Source: DATFEN01 sp035691285 (GTDB lineage Bacteria > Acidobacteriota > Vicinamibacteria > Fen-336). From it: a stretch of DNA of 42,509 nt. The position numbers were made by a program, and so were the translations under genes. Positions 31,230 through 38,817 of the stretch are shown one piece after another. Position 1 is the first letter of the stretch. The number at the start of each line of letters is the position of its first letter. The notes under the pieces were generated by a model that was not told where the DNA came from, did not search any database, and saw nothing but the letters and a program-made list of their open reading frames with translations. The stretch covers positions 1 to 42,509 of the forward strand of contig DASSJI010000127.1 of NCBI GenBank assembly GCA_035691285.1, in the 5' to 3' direction.

Positions 31230-31715
31230 GTGCGCATCTCCCACCGAGGTCTTTACGCCCTCCAGGCGCTGATCCACCTGGCCGAGGCCTACGAGCGCGG
31301 GCTCGTGAAGATCCGCGAGATCGCGGACGCCGAGAGCATTCCCGAGAAGTTCCTGGAGGGGATCCTCGTGATCCTCAAGAACGCGCGAGTCGTCAGCAGC
31401 GAGCGGGGGCGCGAGGGCGGCTACCGCCTGCGGCGGCCGCCGGCCGAGATCCGCATCGGCGACGTGGTTCGCCTCATCGACGGGCCCCTGGCCCCCTTCG
31501 GCGACGCGGCCGAGCTCGAACAGCGCGTTCGCACCGAGCCGCGCCACGCCGGACTGTTCGCCCTGTTCCTCGACGTCCGCAACGCCGCCGCCGCCATCCT
31601 GGACCACACGAGCCTGCTGGATCTCGTCGAGCGCAACCGCCAGGTGCTCGCCGCACGCGCGCGCAAGGCGGCACGGCCGCAGCCAGGAGAGCGCCGTGAG
31701 CGGGCTCGGGCGTGA
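31230..31715 (+). CDS. Rrf2-family transcription regulator without cysteines (CymR-like)
   Basis: A 161-residue winged-helix repressor. It starts VRISHRGLYALQALIHLAEA, and the recognition region reads IREIADAESIPEKFLEGILV. The wing is SERGREGGYRLRRPPAEIRI, followed by the dimerisation helix. These are standard Rrf2 features. No cysteine is present, so it cannot hold the Fe-S cluster of IscR, NsrR or RsrR. In this it resembles CymR, the cysteine-metabolism regulator. The start is GTG at 31230, placed by homology to the usual N-terminus. A candidate promoter and dyad lie just upstream. It is followed by YezD and sulfate transport genes, which suggests control of sulfur uptake. Confidence 0.9.
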   Translation: MRISHRGLYALQALIHLAEAYERGLVKIREIADAESIPEKFLEGILVILKNARVVSSERGREGGYRLRRPPAEIRIGDVVRLIDGPLAPFGDAAELEQRVRTEPRHAGLFALFLDVRNAAAAILDHTSLLDLVERNRQVLAARARKAARPQPGERRERARA

Positions 31716-31726
31716 TCGTCGTGTCA

Positions 31727-31756
31727 CTATATCTCTACTATGTCAGTAGATATTAG
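31727..31756. promoter_or_regulatory. AT-rich dyad over the YezD start codon, candidate operator
   Basis: CTACT (31735-31739) and AGTAG (31745-31749) flank ATGTC, which contains the ATG of YezD. The outer arms CTATATCT and ATATTAG continue the symmetry with a small slip. The patch is strikingly AT-rich for this window. A protein bound here would block both the promoter and the start codon. Confidence 0.45.
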
Positions 31757-31991
31757 TTCATCACTAGAGACTTGGGAGCGCGTGCTGCGGGACGCGGTCC
31801 GGCGGCTGCGCTTCGGCTCCGTCGAGGTCGTGGTCCACGACGGACGGGTCGTCCAGGTCGAGACCCGCGAGAAGGTCCGCTTCGCGGACCACCGCCTGCC
31901 GGACAGCCGGAGGCGGCAGGACGCACAACCGGGTGAGCCCGACCGGAAGGCCGGAGGCGCTGCGCCATCGGGGAAGGAACCGAACGAATGA
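31740..31991 (+). CDS. YezD-family (DUF2292) small protein
   Basis: An 83-residue protein. Residues 8-45 (LETWERVLRDAVRRLRFGSV, then EVVVHDGRVVQVETREKVRF) match the YezD/DUF2292 family, whose members are often near sulfur assimilation genes and are thought to act in sulfur metabolism. The 35-residue tail is basic, Pro/Gly-rich and probably disordered. The ATG lies inside a dyad. TATATC stands 6 nt before the start, so the mRNA could begin at or near the start codon. The stop overlaps the ATG of the porin gene (ATGA). This places YezD as the first structural gene of the sulfate-uptake operon. Confidence 0.85.
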   Translation: MSVDISSSLETWERVLRDAVRRLRFGSVEVVVHDGRVVQVETREKVRFADHRLPDSRRRQDAQPGEPDRKAGGAAPSGKEPNE

Positions 31992-33226
31992 AGACGCTGC
32001 CTCTGGCCCTGGCCGCCCTGGCGGCCGTGGTCGTGACGCCCGCAAGGGCCCAGGAGAAGCCCCCAGAGAAGAAGCCGGCCGCCTCGGCTGGCGCCGACGG
32101 TTTCGTGATCCAGTCCGAGAACGGCGACTACCGCTTGCAGGTGCGCGGCTACACGCATTTCGACGGACGCTTCTACCCCGGCGACGACGCGGCCGTCGGC
32201 ACGGACGCGTTCCTGCTGCGCCGCGTGCGCCCGATCGTGCAGGGCGTCGTGGCGAAGTACTTCGAGTTCAACATCACGCCCGACTTCGGCGGCGGCACCA
32301 CGGTGCTGCAGGACGCGTTCCTGAACTTCAAGTACTCCCCGAAGCTGCAGGTTCGCCTGGGCAAGTACAAGTCGCCCGTCGGTCTCGAGCGGTTGCAGTC
32401 GGCGACCGCCATCACGTTCGTCGAGCGCGCCTACCCGACGTCGATCGTCCCCAACCGCGACGTCGGCGCCCTGCTCCACGGGGAGCTGGCGGGCGGCGTC
32501 CTGACCTACGCCGCCGGTGTGTTCAACGGCGCGCCCGACGGCGGCAGCGTCGACACCGACACGAACGACGGCAAGGACCTCGAGGGCCGGCTGTTCCTCT
32601 CCCCGCTCAAGAAGGGCAAGTCGGTCCTCAAGAACCTGGGCTTCGGCATCTCCGGCACCACCGGCAAGCAGGTCGGCAGCCTGGCCAGCTATCGGTCGGG
32701 CGGGCAGCTCACGATCGTGACCCCGGCGACCGGCGTGACCGCCGACGGCACGCGCACGCGCTTCTCGCCCCAGCTCTCCCTCTATACCGGGCGGCTCGGC
32801 CTGCTCGCGGAGTACGCGAGCTCCGACTCGCGGGCGAAGAAGGCCGACGGCACCCACGCCCAGTTCCAGGTCAGCGGCTGGCAGGTGACCGCGAGTCTCG
32901 CCCTCACCCGGGACAAGGCGTCTTACGCGGGCGTGAAGCCCGCGAAGGCCTTCGATCCGGGCCAGGGCCAGTGGGGCGCCCTCGAGCTCGCGGCCCGCGT
33001 GAACGGCTTCAAGGTCGACGAGGAGAGCGTCGCCGCGAAGCTGGTCGATCCCGCCAAGTCCGTCAGCGAGGCCTTCGCCTGGGGCGTGGGCCTCAACTGG
33101 TCCCTGAATCGCAACGTCAAGCAGGTCGCGGACTACGAGCGGACCACCTTCACCGCGGGCGCCGCAGCCGGCGCCGACCGGCCCGCCGAGAACGCGTTCT
33201 TCATCCGCACGCAGATTTCCTTCTGA
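31988..33226 (+). CDS. OprO/OprP-type anion-selective porin
   Basis: A 412-residue outer-membrane beta-barrel of the phosphate-selective porin family. A signal peptide (1-21, ending PARA/Q) is followed by a short Lys/Pro-rich stretch. Family segments are YRLQVRGYTHFDGRFYP, FLLRRVRPIVQGVVAKYFEF, FNITPDFGGG, LQVRLGKYKSPVGLERLQSA and RDVGALLHGELAGG. The chain ends with the aromatic-terminal TQISF expected for barrel insertion. The family also includes pyrophosphate- and other anion-specific channels. Overlap with YezD and a 20-nt gap to the sulfate-binding protein make sulfate or a related oxyanion the likely substrate here. Confidence 0.9.
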   Translation: MKTLPLALAALAAVVVTPARAQEKPPEKKPAASAGADGFVIQSENGDYRLQVRGYTHFDGRFYPGDDAAVGTDAFLLRRVRPIVQGVVAKYFEFNITPDFGGGTTVLQDAFLNFKYSPKLQVRLGKYKSPVGLERLQSATAITFVERAYPTSIVPNRDVGALLHGELAGGVLTYAAGVFNGAPDGGSVDTDTNDGKDLEGRLFLSPLKKGKSVLKNLGFGISGTTGKQVGSLASYRSGGQLTIVTPATGVTADGTRTRFSPQLSLYTGRLGLLAEYASSDSRAKKADGTHAQFQVSGWQVTASLALTRDKASYAGVKPAKAFDPGQGQWGALELAARVNGFKVDEESVAAKLVDPAKSVSEAFAWGVGLNWSLNRNVKQVADYERTTFTAGAAAGADRPAENAFFIRTQISF

Positions 33227-33246
33227 GCCACGAGAGGAGAAAGCTC

Positions 33247-34236
33247 ATGCTTCGTCGCATCGGTCTCATCGTCGTCGCCGCGGCCCTCGCGGCTCCCCTC
33301 GGGGCGCAGGAGCTCCTGAACGTCTCGTACGACCCGACGCGGGAGCTGTACCAGGAGTTCAACGCCGCCTTCGCGAAGCAGTGGAAGGCGAAGTCCGGCA
33401 AGGACGTCACGATCCAGCAGTCCCACGGCGGCTCGTCGAAGCAGGCCCGCGCCGTGCTCGACGGCCTCGAGGCCGACGTGCTCACCCTCGCCCTCGCCTA
33501 CGACATCGACGCGGTCGCCGAGGGCGGCCTCTTGCCGAAGGACTGGCAGAAGCGCCTCGCCAACAACAGCGCGCCGTACACGTCGACGATCGTGTTCCTG
33601 GTGCGCAAGGGGAACCCGAAGGGCATCAAGGACTGGGGCGACCTGGTGAAGCCGGGCGTCCAGGTGATCACTCCGAACCCGAAGACGTCGGGCGGCGCCC
33701 GCTGGAACTACCTGGCCGCCTGGGCCTGGGCGCTGCGCCAGCCCGGCGGCAGCGACGCCAGTGCGAAGGAGTTCGTGACCGCGCTGTTCCGGAACGTTCC
33801 CGTCCTCGACTCCGGCGCCCGCGGCTCCACGACGACCTTCGTGCAGCGCGGGATCGGCGACGTGCTGCTGGCCTGGGAGAACGAGGCGTTCCTCTCGATC
33901 AAGGAGCTCGGCCCCGACAAGGTGGACGTCGTGGTGCCCTCGCTCTCGATCCTCGCCGAGCCGCCCGTGACGATCGTGGACAAGACCGTGGACCGCAAGG
34001 GCACGCGGGCCGTGGCGCAGGCCTACCTCGAGTACCTGTACAGCCCGGAGGGCCAGGAGATCGCGGCGAAGAACTACTACCGCCCGCGGCTCGAGGCGGT
34101 CGCGAAGAAATACGCGGCGACGTTCCCGAAGATCAACCTCATCACCATCGACGAGGTGTTCGGCGGTTGGCAGAAGGCGCAGAGGACGCACTTCGCCGAC
34201 GGCGGGCTGTTCGACCAGATCTACGAGCCCCGGTGA
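33247..34236 (+). CDS. sbp: Periplasmic sulfate/thiosulfate-binding protein
   Basis: A 329-residue solute-binding protein with a signal peptide (about 1-20, APLGA/QELLNV). It shows the Sbp/CysP segments LLNVSYDPTRELYQEFNAAF, the anion-contacting QQSHGGSSKQARAVLDGLEA and DVLTLALAYDIDA. Later come VITPNPKTSGGARWNYLAAW and ENEAFL. The match along the chain is strong. It captures sulfate (possibly thiosulfate) and delivers it to CysTWA. Sbp and CysP cannot be separated with certainty. GAGGAGAAAG before the ATG is a good Shine-Dalgarno. Its stop overlaps the GTG of cysT as GTGA. Confidence 0.94.
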   Translation: MLRRIGLIVVAAALAAPLGAQELLNVSYDPTRELYQEFNAAFAKQWKAKSGKDVTIQQSHGGSSKQARAVLDGLEADVLTLALAYDIDAVAEGGLLPKDWQKRLANNSAPYTSTIVFLVRKGNPKGIKDWGDLVKPGVQVITPNPKTSGGARWNYLAAWAWALRQPGGSDASAKEFVTALFRNVPVLDSGARGSTTTFVQRGIGDVLLAWENEAFLSIKELGPDKVDVVVPSLSILAEPPVTIVDKTVDRKGTRAVAQAYLEYLYSPEGQEIAAKNYYRPRLEAVAKKYAATFPKINLITIDEVFGGWQKAQRTHFADGGLFDQIYEPR

Positions 34237-35072
34237 GCGTTCGCGCCCTGCGTCGGCACAGCGTGTTGCCCGGCTTCGGCCTGACGCTGGGCTTCACGCT
34301 GTTCTACCTCTCCCTGATCGTGCTGATCCCGCTCTCCACGCTGTTCTGGAGGAGCGCGGGCCTCGGATGGGCGGGGTTCTGGCAGGCGGTCACGGCGCCG
34401 CGGGTGGTCGCATCGTACAAGCTCAGCTTCGGCGCGTCCCTCGCGGCGGCCACGATCAACGCCGTCTTCGGCCTCATCGTGACATGGGTGCTCGTGCGCT
34501 ACCGCTTCCCGGGCCGGAGGCTCATGGACGCGCTCGTGGACTTCCCGTTCGCGCTGCCGACGGCCGTGGCCGGCATCGCGCTCACGACGCTCTACGCCCC
34601 GGGCGGCTGGCTGGGCGCGCCCCTCGCGAAGCTCGGGATCAAGGCCGCCTTCACCCCGCTCGGCGTGACGATCGCGCTCACGTTCATCGGCCTCCCCTTC
34701 GTGGTGCGCACGCTGCAGCCGGTTCTCGAGAGCCTCGACCCCGAGGTCGAGGAGGCCGCCGCGAGCCTGGGCGCGAGCCGCCTCCAGACGATCGGCCGTG
34801 TCGTGCTGCCCGCCCTCGCCCCGGCATGGCTCACCGGCTTCGCCCTCGCCTTCGCCCGCGCCCTGGGCGAGTACGGCTCGGTGGTCTTCATCGCCGGCAA
34901 CATGCCGATGAAGACCGAGATCGTGCCGCTGCTCATCATCACCAAGCTCGAGCAGTACGACTACGCCGGCGCCACGGCGATCGCGTCGGTGACGCTCTTG
35001 TTCTCCTTCGCGCTCCTGCTCCTCCTCAACCGGCTCCAGGGCTGGAGCGCGCGGCGCGGCGCGGCGGAGTAG
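34233..35072 (+). CDS. cysT: Sulfate ABC transporter permease CysT (CysU)
   Basis: A 279-residue inner-membrane permease with six predicted helices. Family segments include GFGLTLGFTLFYLSLIVLIP, FPFALPTAVAGIALTTLY and the coupling-helix EAA motif EEAAASLGASRLQTIGRVVL, followed by FARALGEYGSVVFIAGNMP. It pairs with CysW to form the channel. Translation starts at a GTG that overlaps the stop of the binding-protein gene. The cysW ATG follows the stop after 2 nt. Length and motifs are normal for the family. Confidence 0.95.
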   Translation: MSVRALRRHSVLPGFGLTLGFTLFYLSLIVLIPLSTLFWRSAGLGWAGFWQAVTAPRVVASYKLSFGASLAAATINAVFGLIVTWVLVRYRFPGRRLMDALVDFPFALPTAVAGIALTTLYAPGGWLGAPLAKLGIKAAFTPLGVTIALTFIGLPFVVRTLQPVLESLDPEVEEAAASLGASRLQTIGRVVLPALAPAWLTGFALAFARALGEYGSVVFIAGNMPMKTEIVPLLIITKLEQYDYAGATAIASVTLLFSFALLLLLNRLQGWSARRGAAE

Positions 35073-35074
35073 GA

Positions 35075-35926
35075 ATGGCACGCGCCACCCGAGAGCCCCT
35101 CGCCGCCAGGGCCGCCCTCACGGCCGTGGCGGTGTGCTTCCTCGGCCTGTTCCTCGTCGTGCCCCTGGTGGCCGTGTTCGTGCAGGCGCTCGACAAGGGA
35201 TGGGCGGCGTACCTCGCGGCCCTGCGCGAGCCGATGGCCGTCTCCGCCCTCGAGCTCACCCTCCTCACCGCGGCCGTCGCCGTCCCGCTGAACCTGGTCT
35301 TCGGCGTCGCCGCGGCATGGGCCGTGGCGAGGTTCGAGTTCCCGGGCAAGAACGCCCTCGTGACGCTCATCGACCTGCCTTTCGGGGTCTCCCCGGTCAT
35401 CTCCGGGATGATCTTCATCCTCTTGTTCGGCCGGCAGGGGCTGCTGGGGCCATTCGTCGAGGCGCAGGGCCTGAAGATCGTCTTCGCGGTGCCCGGCCTG
35501 GTCCTCGCGACGGTCTTCGTGACGTTCCCCTTCGTGGCCCGCGAGCTGATCCCGCTGATGCAGGCCGAGGGCGCCGAGGAGGAGGAAGCCGCCCGCGTGC
35601 TGGGCGCCTCCGGCTTCCAGATGTTCTGGCGCGTCACGCTGCCCAACATCAAGTGGGGCCTGCTCTACGGCGTGATCCTGTGCAACGCCCGCGCCATGGG
35701 CGAGTTCGGCGCCGTCTCCGTCGTCTCCGGCCACATCCGGGGCCAGACCAACACGCTGCCGCTCCACGTCGAGATCCTCTACAACGAATACAACTTCCAG
35801 GCCGCCTTCGCGGTGGCCTCGCTGCTCGCTTTCCTCGCCCTCGTGACGCTCGTCGCGAAGACCCTCGTCGAATGGCGATCGCGGGAGGCTCGGGCACCCC
35901 TCACGGAGGACCCGAATGTCGATTGA
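35075..35926 (+). CDS. cysW: Sulfate ABC transporter permease CysW
   Basis: A 283-residue permease with six predicted helices. It contains DLPFGVSPVISGMIFILLFG, the EAA-type loop EEEAARVLGASGFQMFWRVT and the CysW-typical NARAMGEFGAVSVVSGHIRG followed by QTNTLPLHVEILYNEYNFQA. These features separate it from CysT. The ATG follows the CysT stop by 2 nt, and the 3' end overlaps cysA by 11 nt, so the three transporter genes are tightly coupled. Confidence 0.95.
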   Translation: MARATREPLAARAALTAVAVCFLGLFLVVPLVAVFVQALDKGWAAYLAALREPMAVSALELTLLTAAVAVPLNLVFGVAAAWAVARFEFPGKNALVTLIDLPFGVSPVISGMIFILLFGRQGLLGPFVEAQGLKIVFAVPGLVLATVFVTFPFVARELIPLMQAEGAEEEEAARVLGASGFQMFWRVTLPNIKWGLLYGVILCNARAMGEFGAVSVVSGHIRGQTNTLPLHVEILYNEYNFQAAFAVASLLAFLALVTLVAKTLVEWRSREARAPLTEDPNVD

Positions 35927-36977
35927 GGTGCGGAACGTCACGAAGCGCTTCGGGGCCTTCGTGGCCGTGAACGACGTGAGCCTCACTGTCCCGACCGGGG
36001 AGCTCGTCGCCCTGCTGGGCCCCTCGGGGTCGGGCAAGACCAGCCTGCTGCGCATCATCGCCGGCCTCGAGCGCGCGGACCGCGGGCAGGTGCTCTTCGA
36101 GGGCGAGGACGCGACGGCCCGGGACGTGCGCCACCGCGGCGTGGGCTTCGTGTTCCAGCACTACGCCCTGTTCCGCCACATGACCGTCTTCGAGAACGTG
36201 GCCTTCGGCCTCCGGGTGCGTCCCCGGGCACGGCGGCCGACCGCCGCCGCCATCCGAGCGAAGGTGATGGACCTCCTGAAGCTCGTGCAGCTCGACTGGC
36301 TCGCCGATCGCCATCCCTCCCAGCTCTCCGGGGGCCAGCGCCAGCGCGTGGCGCTGGCCCGCGCCCTGGCCGTGGAGCCCCGTGTCCTGCTCCTCGACGA
36401 GCCCTTCGGGTCCCTCGACGCCAAGGTGCGCCAGGAGCTGCGGCGCTGGCTGCGCCGCCTCCACGACGAGATCCGGGTGACCAGCGTGTTCGTGACCCAC
36501 GACCAGGAAGAGGCGCTGGAGGTGAGCGACCGCGTGGTCGTGATGAACCAGGGCCGCGTCGAGCAGATCGGGACGCCCGGCGAGGTCTTCGAGCGGCCGG
36601 CGTCGCCCTTCGTGATGGGCTTCCTCGGCAACGTGAACATGTTCCACGGCCGGGTGGAGAACGGTCGCGCCCACCTCGGCCCGCTGTCGGTGGACTATCC
36701 CGCCCACAAGGACGCGGTTCCGCGGCCCGCACAGGGCTTCGCGCGGCCCTACGAGCTGGAGCTCGCGCGGCACGCCGAGGCCGGCGGCGGCTTCTGGGCG
36801 ACGCTCCGGCACGCGAGCTCCGCCGGCGCCGTGGTCCGGCTGGAGCTGGAGGACGGCGACGCCCGCGCCGTCCAGGTCGAGGCCACGCGCGAGCAGTTCG
36901 AGGCGCTCCGGCCGCTGCTCGGCGAGCGGCTCTACGTCACGCCGCGCCAGGTGCGGATCTTCGTCGACGGGGCCTGA
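35916..36977 (+). CDS. cysA: Sulfate ABC transporter ATP-binding protein CysA
   Basis: A 353-residue ABC ATPase. It has Walker A GPSGSGKT at 35-42, a Q-loop near 81, the signature LSGGQRQRV at 137-145, Walker B LLLDEP at 158-163 and the switch His H195 in VFVTHDQEEA. The C-terminal part (about 240-353) is a TOBE-type regulatory domain with the CysA-like PYELELARHAE. All catalytic motifs are intact. It is the last gene of the sulfate operon, and the convergent diguanylate cyclase gene begins its 3' end 4 nt beyond the stop. No T-rich terminator is visible between them. Confidence 0.95.
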   Translation: MSIEVRNVTKRFGAFVAVNDVSLTVPTGELVALLGPSGSGKTSLLRIIAGLERADRGQVLFEGEDATARDVRHRGVGFVFQHYALFRHMTVFENVAFGLRVRPRARRPTAAAIRAKVMDLLKLVQLDWLADRHPSQLSGGQRQRVALARALAVEPRVLLLDEPFGSLDAKVRQELRRWLRRLHDEIRVTSVFVTHDQEEALEVSDRVVVMNQGRVEQIGTPGEVFERPASPFVMGFLGNVNMFHGRVENGRAHLGPLSVDYPAHKDAVPRPAQGFARPYELELARHAEAGGGFWATLRHASSAGAVVRLELEDGDARAVQVEATREQFEALRPLLGERLYVTPRQVRIFVDGA

Positions 36978-36981
36978 GGCT

Positions 36982-38778
36982 TCAGCTCTCGTCGATGACG
37001 ACGCGGTTCCTGCCGGCGGCCTTCGCCGCGTAGAGGGCGGTTTCGGCGCGCCGCAGCGCGTGCTCGAAGCTCTCCTCGGGTCGCGCCACGGCGCCCCCGA
37101 TGCTGACGCTGATCCGGGTCGTGCCGCCGTCGGGGAGCGGGACCGCCTTCTCGCCGAGGCGCTGGCGCACGCGCTCGGCCGCGAGGCGGGCCCTCGCCGC
37201 GTCGATGTGCGGCAGGGCGACCACGAACTCCTCGCCTCCCCACCGCCCCACGAGATCGTGGCCGCGGAGGAGGGAGAGCAGCTCGCTGGACAGCACCTGG
37301 AGCGCCAGGTCGCCCACGGCGTGCCCGTGAGTGTCGTTGATCGACTTGAAGTGGTCCGCGTCCACCACGAGCACGGCCAGGTCGTGCCCATAGCGGTGTG
37401 CGCGGGACCGCTCCACCTCGGCCAGCCGCTGGAGCTCCCGCCGGTTGGAGAGCCCCGTGAGGGGGTCCGTGGTGGCGAGCCGCTCCAGCTCGGCCGTGCG
37501 CGCCCGGATGCGCTGCTCGAGGTCGAGGTTCAGCTCCTGCAGGCGTCCGGTCAGGGCCTCGCTGCTCCCGAGCGCGTGGCTCAGCCGGAACCCGAGCACG
37601 ACGGCGTGGGAGAAGATCAGCGCCGCGTTCCCGAACGGCAGCAGCTCGCGCGACTCCTCGATCAGCCGCCAGCGCGCCAGGGCGTCGTGCAGGGCCAGCG
37701 CGGCGACCACGAAGCAGGCGGCGGCGAGCAGGCCCGCGCCCTCGCGCCCGCGGACCGCCGCGCGGAACACGAACGCGAAGGCCAGCGTGACCACGGCGAG
37801 GCCGGCGGCGATCGCGGGCTCCCGGAGGTGGGTGAACATCTGGGTCGGCAGGGCCAGCGCCGCCACCCCGATGCCGGCGAAGCCCAGGGCGAAGCGCAGC
37901 ACCTGGCGAGGGAACTCCCGCGGGAAGAGCTCCTCGAGCAGGGCGTAGTAGACCGGCGGCCCCGCGAGCAGCGTGAAGTAGTCGAGCCGAAGCTGCCCCG
38001 CGGCGCCGACCGGAAGCAGGGCGTTGAGGTGCCACTCCAGGACCGCCACCCGCAGCACGATGATCAAGGTCAAGAGCGAGAACAGCAGGTGGCTGCGCTC
38101 GGGGCGCGCGACGAACAGGATGGCGTAGTACAGGCTCAAAACGCCGAGGCAGCCCAGGATCAGGTGATCGATCCGCGTGTCCGCGTCCTGGTCCGCGAGG
38201 AGCTGTCCGGGGAGCCCCAGGCGCGGCGCGTGAAGCAGGCCGCCCTCGTAGTGGAAGTGGTTCGAGACGTCCACGGCGATGTCGAGGAGGGCGCTCTCCT
38301 GCGGAAACTGCACCAGGACCGGAGCCGGGTCGGCGCGCTCCTCTGACGCGTCTTCCCCGACGCGCCCGCGCTGCAGCACCAGGCGGCCGTTCACGTAGAT
38401 GCGCTCCGCCGCGTGGGCCTCGCCCAGGGCCAGGGCCATCTGCCGCGGCGGCGGCTCCGGAAGCCTCACCCGCACTGCGTGGGTTGCGAAGCCGAGCCCG
38501 GGAAGCCCTCGGCGATTCCAGCTTCCGGGCACCGCCAGGTACGGCGGCGCGGGGTCGGCGCCAGGTGGCAGCGCGGCGGGCCCGTCGAGGCTGCGGTAGC
38601 GGAACACCCACTCACCGGCGAGGCGCACGGGGCCGCGCGCCTCGAAGTCCCAGCCGCTCAAGTCCGCCACGCCGCCCGCAGCGCGCGTCTCGGGCCGCGG
38701 GCGGCAGGCGGCCGCGAAGGCCAGGGCCAGCCCCAGGGCCACGGCGGAGTACCGGATCCCGACGCGAGGGCGACCCAC
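36982..38778 (-). CDS. 7TM diguanylate cyclase (GGDEF) with extracellular sensor domain
   Basis: A 598-residue c-di-GMP synthase. A leader with a lipobox-like LALAFAAAC (about residue 20) precedes an external beta-sandwich (about 25-185; GEWVFRYRS, then YLAVPGSWNRRGLPGLGFAT) like 7TMR-DISM or carbohydrate-binding domains. Seven membrane helices span about 205-405. A coiled coil (about 415-440) leads into the GGDEF domain. The active site is GGEEF at 514-518, and the inhibitory I-site RGHD lies at 505-508 with the usual 5-residue spacing. It is therefore a likely active, feedback-regulated cyclase. It starts at GTG 38778 with TACAAT 7 nt upstream and no Shine-Dalgarno. Confidence 0.92.
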   Translation of the reverse strand: MGRPRVGIRYSAVALGLALAFAAACRPRPETRAAGGVADLSGWDFEARGPVRLAGEWVFRYRSLDGPAALPPGADPAPPYLAVPGSWNRRGLPGLGFATHAVRVRLPEPPPRQMALALGEAHAAERIYVNGRLVLQRGRVGEDASEERADPAPVLVQFPQESALLDIAVDVSNHFHYEGGLLHAPRLGLPGQLLADQDADTRIDHLILGCLGVLSLYYAILFVARPERSHLLFSLLTLIIVLRVAVLEWHLNALLPVGAAGQLRLDYFTLLAGPPVYYALLEELFPREFPRQVLRFALGFAGIGVAALALPTQMFTHLREPAIAAGLAVVTLAFAFVFRAAVRGREGAGLLAAACFVVAALALHDALARWRLIEESRELLPFGNAALIFSHAVVLGFRLSHALGSSEALTGRLQELNLDLEQRIRARTAELERLATTDPLTGLSNRRELQRLAEVERSRAHRYGHDLAVLVVDADHFKSINDTHGHAVGDLALQVLSSELLSLLRGHDLVGRWGGEEFVVALPHIDAARARLAAERVRQRLGEKAVPLPDGGTTRISVSIGGAVARPEESFEHALRRAETALYAAKAAGRNRVVIDES

Positions 38779-38785
38779 CGCCGGG

Positions 38786-38791
38786 ATTGTA
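38786..38791 (-). promoter_or_regulatory. Possible -10 hexamer (TACAAT) of a leaderless transcript
   Basis: On the minus strand TACAAT lies 7 nt before the GTG of the diguanylate cyclase. The plus strand has TATGAT at 38790-38795, so the two -10 candidates overlap within a 39-nt divergent gap. Confidence 0.42.
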
Positions 38792-38817
38792 TGATCGAGC
38801 CGATCTCGGGAGGAGCC

